Assembly: GCA_037783415.1 (NCBI GenBank) | Contig: JAZGTN010000043.1 | Coordinates: forward strand, 248,001 to 312,000 | Length of the DNA stretch: 64,000 nt | Origin: Leptasterias polaris | Lineage: Eukaryota > Echinodermata > Asteroidea > Forcipulatida > Asteriidae | Reading direction: 5' to 3' | In this document: in pieces, positions 32,901 to 61,759 of the stretch | How positions within the stretch are numbered: the stretch's first letter is position 1 | Layout: each line of letters starts with the position of its first letter | Made by a program: the position numbers and the translations under genes | Notes under the pieces: model-generated | The model's database searches: none | Seen by the model: the letters and a program-made list of their open reading frames with translations, nothing else | What the model was told of the DNA's origin: nothing

Positions 32901-35900
32901 AGCAAAGACAAAGGAGACAATCAAAATAAGAGAGAACTGTAATAAATAAGAAACACATCAAAATGGGGCACGGGGCATTTCTCTTGCCTTGCAACAGAAC
33001 ACTTTTTAGATGAATTCATACAACATTTTGGGAAAGAAAACATTTCTTACAACATTTGTTTGTTTCATAAACAAAGATATTGACAAAATGGAGAGATTGC
33101 CAACATTAGGGCTAGATAGCTCAGTTGGTAGAGCACCTGCATGTTAATCCGGAGGTCGCAGGTTCAAATCCCGCTCTAGTAAGTTTTTCTTTGTTCAACC
33201 CCAAATAAATGTTTGTTCCAGTGCCAATTTTATGCAAAGTACTATTAAGCTTTACTATTAAACGATTCCTTTTAATCTTGTCATGTTTTCCGTTAAACAA
33301 ATACCTTTGCCTCATCGCCAGCAACTTTGACAAAGTCAGTAAAGAACTCTCTGGGTAGTTGACTTCCATCTCCCAAGACGATCCCAGCAAATCTAGCGAT
33401 AATGTCCCATGACAAGTCCACCGCCCACTGCTCAATATTGGCCAGAGAGTGCAGTGATGCTATACGGTTACCCTGCATGTAAAACATACCATGAAATAGT
33501 TTTGTCTTCGTTAGTTTGACTCCAATATTAAATCTTGCCAATCAAAATGAGCACGTTTTTGAACGAATGCAAAACATTCCTGATAAAAGTATAAAAGACA
33601 ATTTCAGCGATTTCACAAAAATGTGATCAGGCTGTTTGGAAGGTGTTTTTCTTAAAATCTATAAAAATTTATTCTTCTTCTAAATTCTAAATTTTTCTTT
33701 TCAGTCCCACCCACACGCTTCTGAACATTTTTCATTTCACTTGGTAATAATGCTTTGCTCTTGTTTTTTTGTTCTCTTACTTTTGTTCACTGAACTTAAA
33801 GACAGCCAAGCTGTGAAAGTAACAGTTTATTGAAAGTAACAGTTTACTGATTTCAGTACCAGAGTGCCTCCTTTGCCCCTCTTGATTTTCCCTGGAGCTA
33901 CCACACTGAGAGTGTCTTCCCTCTTGGGCTCGTCTGGTGGACTGCATCTCCCGATCTCTTTAAGATCTCCCACTCTCCATCTCTCCTGCACTTCATGGGT
34001 TATTCTTACCTTAAAATTGAAAAAAATTTGAAAAGGAAATGATTTACTGCTTTGCTCTACTTATGTACCATCGTTTAAAGGGTAAATTCAGGACTTTGTC
34101 GGTGAAAGAAGACAGTGAGGGGGAGAAGGTTGAATCTTATTAACCCTTGGGCTGTGACTGAATTGGCGGCTACGGCTATGGCTGGGTTGCCACATCATCA
34201 TGCATTGAAGTATAGGACATCCTTAGCAACACCGTAGCCGTAGCTGTAGCCGCCAATTTTGATACGGCCTTACTCTGCCAAATGCACTAAATGGTAAGAG
34301 TTCTATTCTTTGTTGCTTTTAGCAGTCAACTCAAATCCCATACTCTGTTGCACTGTGCTACATTTAGCAGGGTTTTTCATGGCCCTGATATGTTCATGTA
34401 CAATGAAAGTGCCCAGCAAACTTCAACGCATGGTACATTTAGCAGCGGTAACTGCCCAACGCCAAGCTGGTGTAAACCAGTTCACTTCACAATGTAACAA
34501 TGCACTGTGGCATTTTGCTGCATTTAACAGGGTGTCTAGAAAATGAGTGAGGGGGTGAGGGAACTGAACAACCACCACTACCCCAGGACTGGCATCTACC
34601 ACATTTAACTCCAGATATAATGCAAGACACACCTTAACCCCAATTCCCTTGGAGTGATCTGCAGGGATCCTTTGTTACTCTAATAAATCCAACATGGTAA
34701 CTCAACACCCAAATCTCTGATCCCATGTAAAGCATAATCAGTTTGCCTCAGTCCAACAAAATCAAACAAAACATTCACTGATGCAGTTTGATTTTGATGA
34801 GTTGGGGTGGTTGGGTGTTAATGAAAAGTAACTGAAGACAGTTTTCCCTCCTGCTCTCTTTTTTTTGTTTTAATGAGAGATCGCCTAACATCAATCACTA
34901 GGCCACGAACGGCAACTTCCAAATCAACAGTGGGGATGAAACAGGGTTACCCCTTTCCCAGTTAGTCCGTAAGGATGTAAGCATGGGTATCATCCACTAG
35001 GAACCTGGCTGGTAGAGCAGAATGCACTACCTTCCTAACTTTTTACGAAGCAATTATGGTTCAGTGCCTTGCTCAGGGGCACAAGTGTCATGACCAGGAT
35101 TCGAACCCACACTCTGCTGCTGACAACACCACAGCTTGGATCTGGTGAACTAGACCGCTCGGCCACGACACGCCACAAAACAATATTAACATCCAAGCTT
35201 AAAAAAATCATCAAGGAATCTCTCCATGTGTTAACACATTGCTACCTTTGTGCCACCTCCTACATTCCACAGTCCCCCCCCCCCCCACACACACATCATT
35301 ATTTAATGCTTCCTCAAACCTTTTCAGCAGGGTCTGCTGTACGTAGTACCCTGACTGCCCAATGACAGAGTGTGTCTTCATTTTCATCATCTGATGCAGG
35401 ACCCGACTGGATTGCATCTGCCCCTTTATCTGTAACCGCAAATAGACATTGTATCTTAGTATGATTGTTTCTCGCTATTTATTGAATAGACTTCATACAA
35501 AGTAGATGATATAATAAGTTCATAATTTGCCATTGATAGTACTGACTTTCAATGGCATAAATCTAAAGTCAGGGGCCACCTGCATAATATAAATTTTATG
35601 ACCACAAAATGTGAAGGCTGGTGTAAACCAGTTCCGATCACATGGTTCCTTTCACAATGCAACAGAATCAATCCTCTGTTGAAATTTGCTCCCTTGAACA
35701 CCTTGTGTTGGCCAAAATGTTTTGTTACCGCAAACCCTACTTGAGGAAGTTACCGTTTTGACTCACTCTGACTGCCAAATTCCGAATCAGAATCTCTTGT
35801 AAGAGACAGCTCTACCTCTGCGTCTATGTACAGATGGTCATCGACAACCCTTACTTCAAATGTTTGTTGCTGAAAAGCAAAGACAAAACAATAAGTTGTA

Positions 35901-37950
35901 ATCATTAACTATGTTTTGACTTTTTATTGGGTATTTGTTGAACAAGCATTTTTTTCGTGCAAACATTCAAACTGAGGCTGGAATTTTTTCACACTCCCCA
36001 GGCAATCTCCGTGAGGAAACCAAACTTCATGCGTACATGCAGTAACTGGGTGAGAGTTCATAAATCCATGTACAGCCACAGGCCTGCTTTGATCATGACG
36101 ACACAGACCCTTCAAGTGTAACTTTTGTTTTCTCTGCACAAAGTTGGAGGAAATGTTAAGACTTAGGTTAGGAATTACCTTGAGCCCAGATGTAGAGTCT
36201 CCATTATCTAACCTAAAGTCATATTCATGCCATGGACAGATCAGACACTTATGACCATCTATATCCTCAATGTCGCCAAGATCCAGTGGGCCTCCTGCAA
36301 ATAAAAGCAGACCAACAATTAACAATTGATTTGGGGTCTTTTAGAAATCAGACTGTCACGCAATGGGAGTTCAGGTTGGCTCAGTGGTTTCTTTCCCAGC
36401 CTTTCACCTCTCTGTGGACCCTGGTTCGAATCCCAACTCAGACTGGAGCTCACACATGGATTGGGTTTTCAAATTCATTCCATACCTGATTGTGTGGGTT
36501 TTCTGCCGTGGGGGTTTTTCTCCCACATCTAAATCTGATTATTTCTTCTTGTATGCTATTCATCCTGTTATTGGCGCTAATTTTGCTGTTGGATGTGTAA
36601 TGGAACAAAAATAAATACATAAACTAGTTAAAAAACAATGATTTCATGGTGAAGGTTTAGTTGGCCAATAACAACCAATAACATTTCAGAGTTAAACAAT
36701 TATTGGAAAACTGAAAATTGTTCATCAAATAGAAGATTATATCAGAGGCAGAAATTAGTTGTGTGATGATCGTAAACCTCCTTATCCACTTCATTATTAA
36801 TGTCAGCTGCAGGGATGTGATAGGCTGTTGGGAAAAGAAATTAACTCTTGAGCGCAAAGCACGAAAACTTGCAAGCACGAAGCCCACTAGTAACATTTAT
36901 CTTTGGTTTTAAAAGCCCTACTCTGCAATCTGGGGCGTTACATATGGTTTTATCTAAAATTTTGTTTATGAATTTGATCTTAGGTAAAACAAAAAAAAGT
37001 ATTTATAATATTATTTGATTTTTTGGGGAGGAGGGGGAAACGGATTTCTTTTTTTGGGGGGCCCCAAAAAACGGATTTCCAGGTAAAACACAGAGAAATC
37101 ACATCCCTGCAGTTGTCAAAGATGCCATACCTTCATGAGGGCAGTCAGCACTGAGTGCAAAAAATGTGTCATCAGGACCACGATGAACTACGACAACATC
37201 TTCATCACCTCCCGCAGAATACAACCTGAAAACATGCACGTTTTTGAATTCATTATTCAAGGCTTCACTCAGTAGTTATATAATGTTGTTATATATACAT
37301 TTTGTCTGCAGTCAGAGTAGACCCAGTAGCTGGGGCGCTGTACTCGTTTTTGTTGAACAATACTGATCCTCTGAACCCATTCATTAATCCTATATGAATA
37401 TGATGAATGATGGCTTTGAAGTAGACCCAGTAACTGGAGCGCTGTAGCCTGTACTCCCTTTTTCGAAATTTTGACATCTTCGGTACTACTACACTAGCTA
37501 CGATTGAAGATGTCAAAACAATTTTTTAAAGGAGTACACTGTGACTGTACAGCGCCCCAGTTAGGGTCTAGCTTTGAAGTGGCCTTGCATTTCATAGTTA
37601 AACCAAAACAATCACAATCCCAGTCCCTAGACCTCTCCAGTTATGTACATAGAGTAACAATCCCATCCCTAGTACAGTACAGGCTCCACCCCATCCAACC
37701 CTTTACTCCTGCAATTCACATGACATGGCCGGCAATGACATTGGATCATTGATAATAAATAAGTAATAAAACGCAAACTAAATTATGCATATAAATTTGT
37801 GAAAGCTTCTCAAGCAAAAAGAAAATAGTTTTCAAACCTGGTGCATGTCTTTGCCTTAAAATGTTCAGTGAGGCCTATGTCCTTCCATCTGCTGTTATCA
37901 ATAACTTCCTTCAAAGCTGCGACAAGTTCCACCTCAAATCCACTTTCCAT
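29935..37950 (-). CDS. Rieske [2Fe-2S] (RFESD-like) plus DUF455 ferritin-like fusion protein, 449 aa, 12 exons
   Basis: Minus-strand exons: 37950-37838, 37225-37131, 36294-36179, 35869-35767, 35429-35320, 34009-33860, 33472-33305, 32826-32757, 32065-31987, 31550-31347, 30930-30870, 30015-29935; all GT-AG and in phase (450 codons with stop). Residues about 25-130 are a Rieske domain with C66-P-H68-EGGPL and C89-P-W-H92, the Fe-S ligands, most like vertebrate RFESD (LGDIEDIDG). Residues about 160-440 match DUF455 (COG2833), a ferritin-like four-helix protein: LCHWAVRVLRTADPAEK, ANIEQWAVDL (E243), VHEARGLDVHP (E333), EVIYTDEITH (E360, E366, H369) and WYVPLM near the end. The Glu/His residues are the likely di-metal ligands. 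The Rieske part may supply electrons to the di-iron site (inference). Separate overlapping genes are possible but the phases argue for one. MCM6 diverges from its start. Confidence 0.88.
30129..30613. mobile_element. Complex fold-back MITE (about 485 bp) in the last intron of the Rieske-DUF455 gene
   Basis: Outer ends TATAGGCCCTTCTCA and TGAGAAGGGTCTATA are inverted. Inside are two more hairpins: CATGCGCTATGCTGGAGTGC repeated inverted (about 30164-30240), and CAATCCTTCACCGATCTTGA continuing ACTCTTGGTGGTA inverted at about 30545-30582. No ORF. Confidence 0.8.
30660..30790 (+). mobile_element. tRNA-derived SINE copy (Asn-like head)
   Basis: ATATTGACAAAATAAGTAGA leader, then GCTAGACAGCTCAGTTGGTA (A-box region), GTTAATCTGG and GCAGGTTCAAATCCTGC (B-box region). 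Same family as 33064-33215, with deletions. Confidence 0.7.
31110..31275 (+). mobile_element. 3' fragment of a tRNA-Leu-headed SINE
   Basis: Contains GTGTCCTTGAGCAAAATTGC and TCTTCACCCAGGGGTAAATG followed by GGTACCTG, the core and tail of the elements at 43855 and 57017; the tRNA head is missing. Confidence 0.65.
33064..33215 (+). mobile_element. tRNA-derived SINE, best copy of the Asn-like family
   Basis: The 5' leader (ATTGACAAAATGGAGAGATT, GCCAACATTAGG) precedes a near-complete tRNA-like fold: GCTAGAT acceptor strand, TAGCTCAGTTGGTAGAGC D-arm, anticodon loop ATGTTAA (GTT, Asn-like), GCAGG-TTCAAAT-CCCGC T-arm and TCTAGT acceptor strand. The anticodon stem has mismatches and a leader is always present, so this is a SINE and not a working tRNA gene. 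It lies in an intron of the Rieske-DUF455 gene, antisense to it. Confidence 0.75.
34149..34270. mobile_element. MITE family 3 copy (about 120 bp)
   Basis: GGGCTGTGACTGAATTGGCG and GCTACGGCTATGG at the left; CCGTAGCTGTAGCCGCCAAT and TTTGATACGGCC at the right. A second full copy is at 48421-48546 and a fragment at about 6083-6120. Confidence 0.75.
34915..35175 (-). mobile_element. tRNA-Leu-headed SINE (DeuSINE-like), reverse orientation
   Basis: Read on minus: GTGGCCGAGCGGTCTAG (A-box), GTGTGGGTTCGAATCCTGG (B-box), CTGAGCAAGGCAC core, then a tail shared with the copy at 39545-39840 (CTACCAGCCAGGTTCCTA, GATGATACCCATGC). Confidence 0.75.
35275..35287. repeat. Poly-C tract beside exon 5 of the Rieske-DUF455 gene
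   Basis: Uninterrupted C run followed by an ACACACAC microsatellite, about 35 bp beyond the exon 5 donor side. Confidence 0.85.
36365..36615 (+). mobile_element. Second SINE family copy
   Basis: The tRNA-like head (GTTGGCTCAGTGGTTTC, ACCCTGGTTCGAATCCCAAC) is followed by a body CATACCTGATTGTGTGGGTT ... CCCACATCTAAATCTGATTA ... ATCCTGTTATTGGCGC. The body recurs, without the head, at about 6140-6255. Confidence 0.65.
37423..37572. mobile_element. MITE family 4 copy upstream of the Rieske exon 2
   Basis: TAGACCCAGTAACTGGAGCG at the left and TGTACAGCGCCCCAGTTAGG then GTCTA at the right; inner hairpin GATGTC... around CTACACTAGCTACG. A partial copy precedes it (37316-37345) and another half copy is at 38945-39030. 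Confidence 0.7.
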
Positions 37951-38413
37951 GTTGTGAAAATCATCAACAAACCACACATGGCAAACATTTACAGCTGTTT
38001 AGTTATAGCGCCGCCAACGTCAACAACGGAATCATTTACCGCGCTTTGCCGTTACTTTGATTAAACTTACTGTTCAATAACACTTTTAAAAATCCTTCTA
38101 AATCTATATTGTTTTCAAATTATTATTTCAAATACCATCATAAATACAATTATAAGTTTACAAATTTATATAATTTTTTATAAACCAATTTCACCCATTT
38201 ACGATATAAAAGTAGAGTTTATGAATCTGTTTACAGAGGGCAAGTGGTTTAAATACCCTCTTGTGATAACATCACATGGCCATGTGGCGCGAAAGTACAG
38301 TGCTAAGCTAAGTGCTATAGAGAGACGTCGAGCTCACCGTTTATTTGTGTGCAAACCAAACAGGGCAAGAAAATTCGTGATTTTGTGGTCAGAATTTGAC
38401 AGACTTTGCCGAA
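37951..38413. promoter_or_regulatory. Bidirectional promoter between the Rieske-DUF455 gene and MCM6, with E2F-like site
   Basis: The two start codons face away from each other across 463 bp. GCGCGAAA (38287-38294, within GGCGCGAAA) matches the E2F/DP consensus TTTSSCGC on the opposite strand, 120 bp before the MCM6 ATG. A CCAAT pentamer lies near 38185. E2F control of MCM genes is established in animals; its use here is inference. Confidence 0.6.
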
Positions 38414-56603
<18,190 letters not shown>

Positions 56604-56845
56604 GACTCTAATAAAAGGGTCTCATAAAAGCATCTTCCAAAACTTGACATGAAGTCAAGATACATACATTTAAAAAAATCCATTGTTACTGATGGACCGC
56701 AGAAGTTTCCAAAATACTTGGGTATATTTACTCAAAGAGTTGGGTTTTAAGCTTGTTCAGTTATCAACCATACTTTGCCCTGTTTGATATGCTGGAAAGC
56801 TTTTTTTATCTACAGAATAATGAGATATTAAATTGTAATTTGAAA

Positions 56846-56851
56846 AATAAA
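56846..56851 (+). terminator. MCM6 poly(A) signal
   Basis: AATAAA about 245 bp after the MCM6 stop codon (56601-56603), followed by GTTTGTGTG, a GT-rich downstream element. Confidence 0.7.
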
Positions 56852-57016
56852 GTTTGTGTGAGAGGAGCTGTTCAAGTTTAAGGTTGTCTCAAAACAAGAA
56901 AATATTTCTATTTGAAAATGAAGATATTGATGGGACAGTTGAATAGGATATTTCTCCAGTTGTTACAGCATACAAAATCTTCACAGTCATTTGATGTACA
57001 AGTTCCTCTCGTAGTG

Positions 57017-57330
57017 TCTCATGGCCTGAGAGGTTTAGTGCTCAGAATGTGAGTTCTGGTGATCGAGTGGGTTCGAGCCCAGGTCGTGACACTTGTGTCC
57101 TTGAGCAAGACACTTAACTGTATTTGATTCTCATCACCAAGGATAGTGGGTCCCTGCGAGGGTAGGGATTTTTGTGTGTGAATGAATAGCACCGTGTGCC
57201 TGTTAAGCTGCCGGTGCTGCATACTCCTGAGAAGTGAAGATGGTTTCAGAAATGCTGTGGGCCCAATTATGGGGGTTATAATATAAGGCACTTTGAGGGG
57301 CCTATTTGGCTTTAAAAGGCGCATAATAAG
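57017..57330 (+). mobile_element. tRNA-Leu-headed SINE downstream of MCM6
   Basis: TCATGGCCTGAGAGGTTTAG, GAGTGGGTTCGAGCCCAGGT, TCCTTGAGCAAGACACTTAA; tail GGCACTTTGAGGGGC ... AAAGGCGCATAATAAGAAG. Complete but diverged. Confidence 0.8.
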
Positions 57331-57584
57331 AAGAAAACAATTATTAATAGAAACATTTTAAAGTAGTTATGAATCATCAATTTAAAATTATGCTCAGTTG
57401 GATCATTGTATATGTTTTGTTGCGGAACAACTTTTAAGAAAAGTTATAAAAAAACGTTTGTTGGAATCACAACAGCCTTGTAAAAAGTTTAATGGCTGAA
57501 ATATTTGAAGTATAAAGCAGCATAAATAATAGTGGGAAAGGGGTTATACTTTACAGACTTGTAAATATGGACAAATACACAACT

Positions 57585-57720
57585 GAGCCCAATTTCATTG
57601 AGCTGCTTAAGCAGATTGTAGTGCTTAACAATTTTCTGCTGTGCTAAATGTTGTAAACAGTACATATAAAATAGTATTTTGGCCGGTAACCGTGCTTGAG
57701 CAGCCTTATGGAATTGGGTT
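57585..57720. mobile_element. MITE family 1 copy
   Basis: GAGCCCAATTTCATTGAGCT + GCTTAAGCAG at the left and GCTTGAGCAGCCTTATGGAA + TTGGGTT at the right. Confidence 0.75.
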
Positions 57721-58119
57721 ACAGTGATTGCAGAGTTCCTGATGGGTTTTTGCCCTTTTACAAACTGAAGTGATTAGGAGGCACGGTAATGACCAGTCGC
57801 GATCTCATTCACTTGTACTTTATTACATGTATATATATTTCACTTTGGATGTTGTTTTGATAACAAATAAACAAGAGAATATAATTACTGGGTTGTTTGT
57901 TTGTTTTATTTGTACCCGAAAAAGCTTACAAGCTATTTAAAAATGTACAAATACAATTCATTTGAAACGGACAGTATGAACGACCTTAGACAAAACCTGT
58001 ACTTTCAGCCTGCCACCGATTTAACTAGTTTTTAATGTATTCAAAACAGAAATTTTGCCCGTTTGATCAAGGTGGTAATACGTTTAACAAAGCCTGTGAT
58101 TTGTCTGTTTTGTTCATTG

Positions 58120-58437
58120 ATCTTCTTTGGAACCGTTCAATTGTTTTAATCCCATATAAATGTAAATACATACAATAAAACTAACTTGAAGGTGGTTGCG
58201 TTTTTGAGATATCGCCGAAGAACCTGGAGTGAATAATTGTGTCCACGCAGAAAGAATAATTCCCATAACAATCTGAGAAACGCTTCTCGACACCTTTTTT
58301 CATAACCACATTACTTCGAAGTGAAATGATTCTCAAAATGCTTTTCACTATCCAAAGCTGCTGTACTTCTAACCAAGTAAGTTTTTATTGCCATTAATTT
58401 ATAGAGTGATTACCAAACGTACACATTCCCTTTAAAG
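58120..58437. mobile_element. MITE family 2 copy
   Basis: TTTGGAACCGTTCAATTGTT ... AGGTGGTTGCGTTTTTGAGA ... CAATCTGAGAAACGCTTCTC ... CCAAAGCTGCTGTACTTCTA ... TACACATTCCCTTTAAAG. Confidence 0.8.
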
Positions 58438-59609
58438 AGGTGAATTTGCCATCTCGGATATGAAAGACTTTGCCCTTATTTTGACCAAACCTTCAGATAA
58501 CTTGTTGAAATGATGTAAAGAGTCTGTGAATTGTCTCCACTCCACAATCTTCATCAGGGAGTTAATTGTATTGTTGCATATTCCATTAGTATGAGTACTA
58601 GATTAGTTTTTCTTTCCCTAATTACACAGGCATGACATTTGACCCTATGACTTATACATGTACCGGTACATATTTTGATGGGCCTTTCAAGCAATTAAAC
58701 AACAGTTTCCCTGATTTTTCCTGAAGGCAAAACAAACTGAAATCAGTAGGAAGCCAAAGCATATCGATTCTGAGCACAAGACATTACTGCAAGTGTCAGT
58801 GCAAGTATACGTTGAGAGTACAGTTGCAACAACAAAAGTTTGAGTTTGTGAATTGCTACTTCACGTATTTATTTGACATCAATTCCAAATCACACAGTTT
58901 TTAATGTAAGTTGGCAAAGACAAATATTGCTAAGCAGCATGTCATTCACATTGTTATGACTGGTGCCCCATTATTATTTTGCTTAGCATAAGAACTTACA
59001 ATATTTTCTGTTTAACTGCTTATGAATTTGGGCCATGTCCATACGGTTTATTAGAGTAGCAATACCACTGTAAAGCTCAACTGTGAGATCCATTAAAGAG
59101 TTTACACACAAATTGGTTTGATTTTAATGCATATGTTGATTATAACCTATACAAAAAGAACATAAACATATACATACAAACCACGAAATTCAAGTGTATG
59201 CAAAATTTAGACACTTCATAAAATATCAAGAAATATTGCTCGTCTCATAATCTATATAGCCTGTGTGGCTTTACTCTAATAAAACTGCACTTTGAATCTT
59301 TGATTAGGATCTCTGCATTAATTTTATTGTTTTTGAATACTACTTTGATGTCATAATCTTTCATCGAAAAGGCTCACAAACTACAAGACGTTTTCAAACG
59401 GCTTTTGTTTCATGTTACAATGAAGAAAAAGTAAACACTTTAATATCAAATATTCAATCGGAATTAATTTGGGGCCAGTCAGAATTAAACAATGTTATCA
59501 TAATCAGTGGACACTGGGTATATAGTGTACTAAAAATAACTAGATGTTACCAAAGCCAATGCTGTATGGTCCTGGCCACACATTGCTAGAACACTTCAAA
59601 CTCCACTCG

Positions 59610-59957
59610 GCGTTTACAGGCAAAGTATACCTAGTTGGTTTTTAATCCTATATAAATGAAGACATATGCAATAAAACTATCGTGTGAAAATTTCATTTCA
59701 AGAGGTGGTAGCGTTTTTCAGATACCATATCTGGAGCGGTTTTGTCCACGCAGGAAGAATAATCCATCAATGGAATACACAATCTGAGAAACGTTTCTGA
59801 CAGATTGGGGGATAAAAACTGATATATTTTCCACTTCAAAATGAAATGTTTCTCAGAATGCTTTATGCTAGCAAAAGCTGCTGTACATCTTATCAAGTAA
59901 GCTTTTATTGCCATAGCTTTTAAGAGTAATTACCAAACATATACGTTCCCTTTAAGC
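59610..59957. mobile_element. MITE family 2 copy
   Basis: GTTTACAGGCAAAGTATACC ... AGGTGGTAGCGTTTTTCAGA ... AATCTGAGAAACGTTTCTGA ... AAAGCTGCTGTACATCTTAT ... CATATACGTTCCCTTTAAG; about 345 bp. Confidence 0.8.
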
Positions 59958-60516
59958 CTGAAGTGCATGTGCCGAGTATGGTGTACACAAAAATGTCAAT
60001 GAGTTTAGGTCAACAGTTCATTAGGTGGGAGTGGACCATTATTGACAGAATGGCAAAGTGACGACATCCATGCATGGTTCTTCATGAGTTTTTGAAAAAG
60101 TGGATTCAAACTCCAAACACTGTGCACACTGATCAGCAACCATTGCCAATGAACTGTTGGTAACAATCTACTTCATGTAAACAATCGATAACTGCAGAGA
60201 ACACACTCGCCAGCATCATTGGGAACATTGAACATATCAATATTAGCTTTATACCCTAGAAAATAAACTTAAGAAATCATTAAGAGTTCAGGTACTCATC
60301 AGGTGGATGGATTTGTTTTACAAAGTCACACATGTTCTCTTCCTGGTACATTTTCCAAGACATGGAAAGTTATCCCATCACTAGAGGGCAGCGTTGGGCT
60401 TAGTGTGCGTCACAATGCAGAAGTTCTTAAAACAGTAAATCCATGGTTATAAGGTCAGCAGTTAGCCTTGGTTTTTTGCTTTTTCAATTGATGACCCTGG
60501 ACCTGGCTGGTTGCTA

Positions 60517-61751
60517 TCACAACTCTTTCGGCTTATTGGGGTCGTCAAAGTCTTCCAGAAAAGCTTCTTGGGAGACGGCATAGATAGAGTAACCGTCTGA
60601 GGGTAGTTCATTAAGGAGCTAATATTATTTAACTTGGTGACTAAGTGACAAGGTTAAATCATAAATTGCAGTTTTTCTTGAAATTTTATGTTGTCGTGCA
60701 TGTCGTTTTGCAAAAACAAAATAAAATGTAATGTACAATTGTTGTTGTCATCCATAAAACTGTCATGTTCTATCCAGGCTATATTTATCAAAAATCTGAA
60801 TTACATCTCTTAAATGCTTTTTCATGCTAAGATTCATACTGATGTGTTTTTAAAACTTATATTTTGCTAAGTATTAGTATACTCTGAGTCTGACTGCGGT
60901 CAGAGTATACTGGTCGAAATGTCGAGCCACCACTATTTACAAAAGAGATTTCTTACATGGTGTCACCGAAAACCTTACGTACCTTTTTACTTAGTATTTC
61001 CACCATGCATAGCTTCCAGTCTCATTTTATAATATTTTGCTGTAGAGTGCAAGTAACTCGTCTTGTATAATTTTGTTTGTATGACAGATCAGTCCTTTGC
61101 TCTGTCTCCATCATTTGTCTGTCAAAAGCAGTACTTCACCCAAACCTAAATGTTGTCTTGGCAAGACAACATTTGGCAAGACAACTCTTGCTGTCTCTTA
61201 GGCTGTCTCTTATTAGACTTAAACTTTATTATAATTTCTTAATAAGTTAATGTATCTTCTATAAAGTATTTGTTTTTTCATGTTTCTGTTTGTTTTGTAA
61301 TTATTATTTATTTCAGATTAATATGTAATATTAATAAATTTAAAATGTATACAAAATATTATTATTTGTACTTTAATGACAACTTTGAGGTAATAAAAGG
61401 GGTAATTTCCCGCAGAAGTTTAAGATTTAATGGGGTAGAATGGGGGGACAATAAATTTTAAAAAAATGACATTGTGAATGAATGATCGTACAATTACATA
61501 ACAACATCAATCATCCGCTTTAGAAAAAGGATACACACGCCGAGAGCACCAGCTCCAAGACACAGCGCAACGAATATATTTCTCCTGAGATAACTGGACC
61601 TAGAAACCTTCTGGAAGCTTTCCATATGAGCCTTTGACATCTTCTCCATGTACTCCCGATCTTTTGCGCTTAAAGTGTCTCGACTCAGGTCAACTCGTTT
61701 CATAACTTCGGGTGGTTTTTCAGACGCCGGTCCTCCGCTGTTGGTCGCCAT
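60517..61751 (-). CDS. COA3: Cytochrome c oxidase assembly factor 3 (COA3/CCDC56), 98 aa, 2 exons
   Basis: Exon 1 is 61751-61535 and exon 2 is 60596-60517, joined at T|AC (donor GTGT|GTATCC, acceptor CCTCAG|ACGG). The product has the family order: a short N-terminal segment, KRVDLSRDTLSAKDREYM, a Lys/Arg-rich turn (RSSYLRRNI), one membrane helix (about 59-73) and then YGYSIYAVSQEAFLEDFDD and a short polar tail. The IYGY/QE-FL-DF signature and the 13-residue spacing between RNI and YGY match human COA3 (106 aa). COA3 is an inner mitochondrial membrane protein that stabilises newly made COX1 during complex IV assembly. Without the intron the first exon would stop at 85 aa and lose the conserved C-terminus. 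It converges with MCM6. Confidence 0.9.
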
Positions 61752-61755
61752 TTTG
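61743..61755 (-). promoter_or_regulatory. YY1-like motif overlapping the COA3 start codon
   Basis: On minus CAAAATGGCGACC: the YY1 core AANATGGCG covers the initiator ATGGCG. YY1 sites at the start codon are common in housekeeping and mitochondrial genes of animals. A short 5'UTR is expected if it is used. Confidence 0.5.
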
Positions 61756-61759
61756 ATGA

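Noticed and set aside
33116..33185. Possible functional tRNA-Asn gene
   Set aside because: The anticodon stem has mismatches, the acceptor stem is imperfect, and the same leader and tail occur in other copies, so it is a SINE head.
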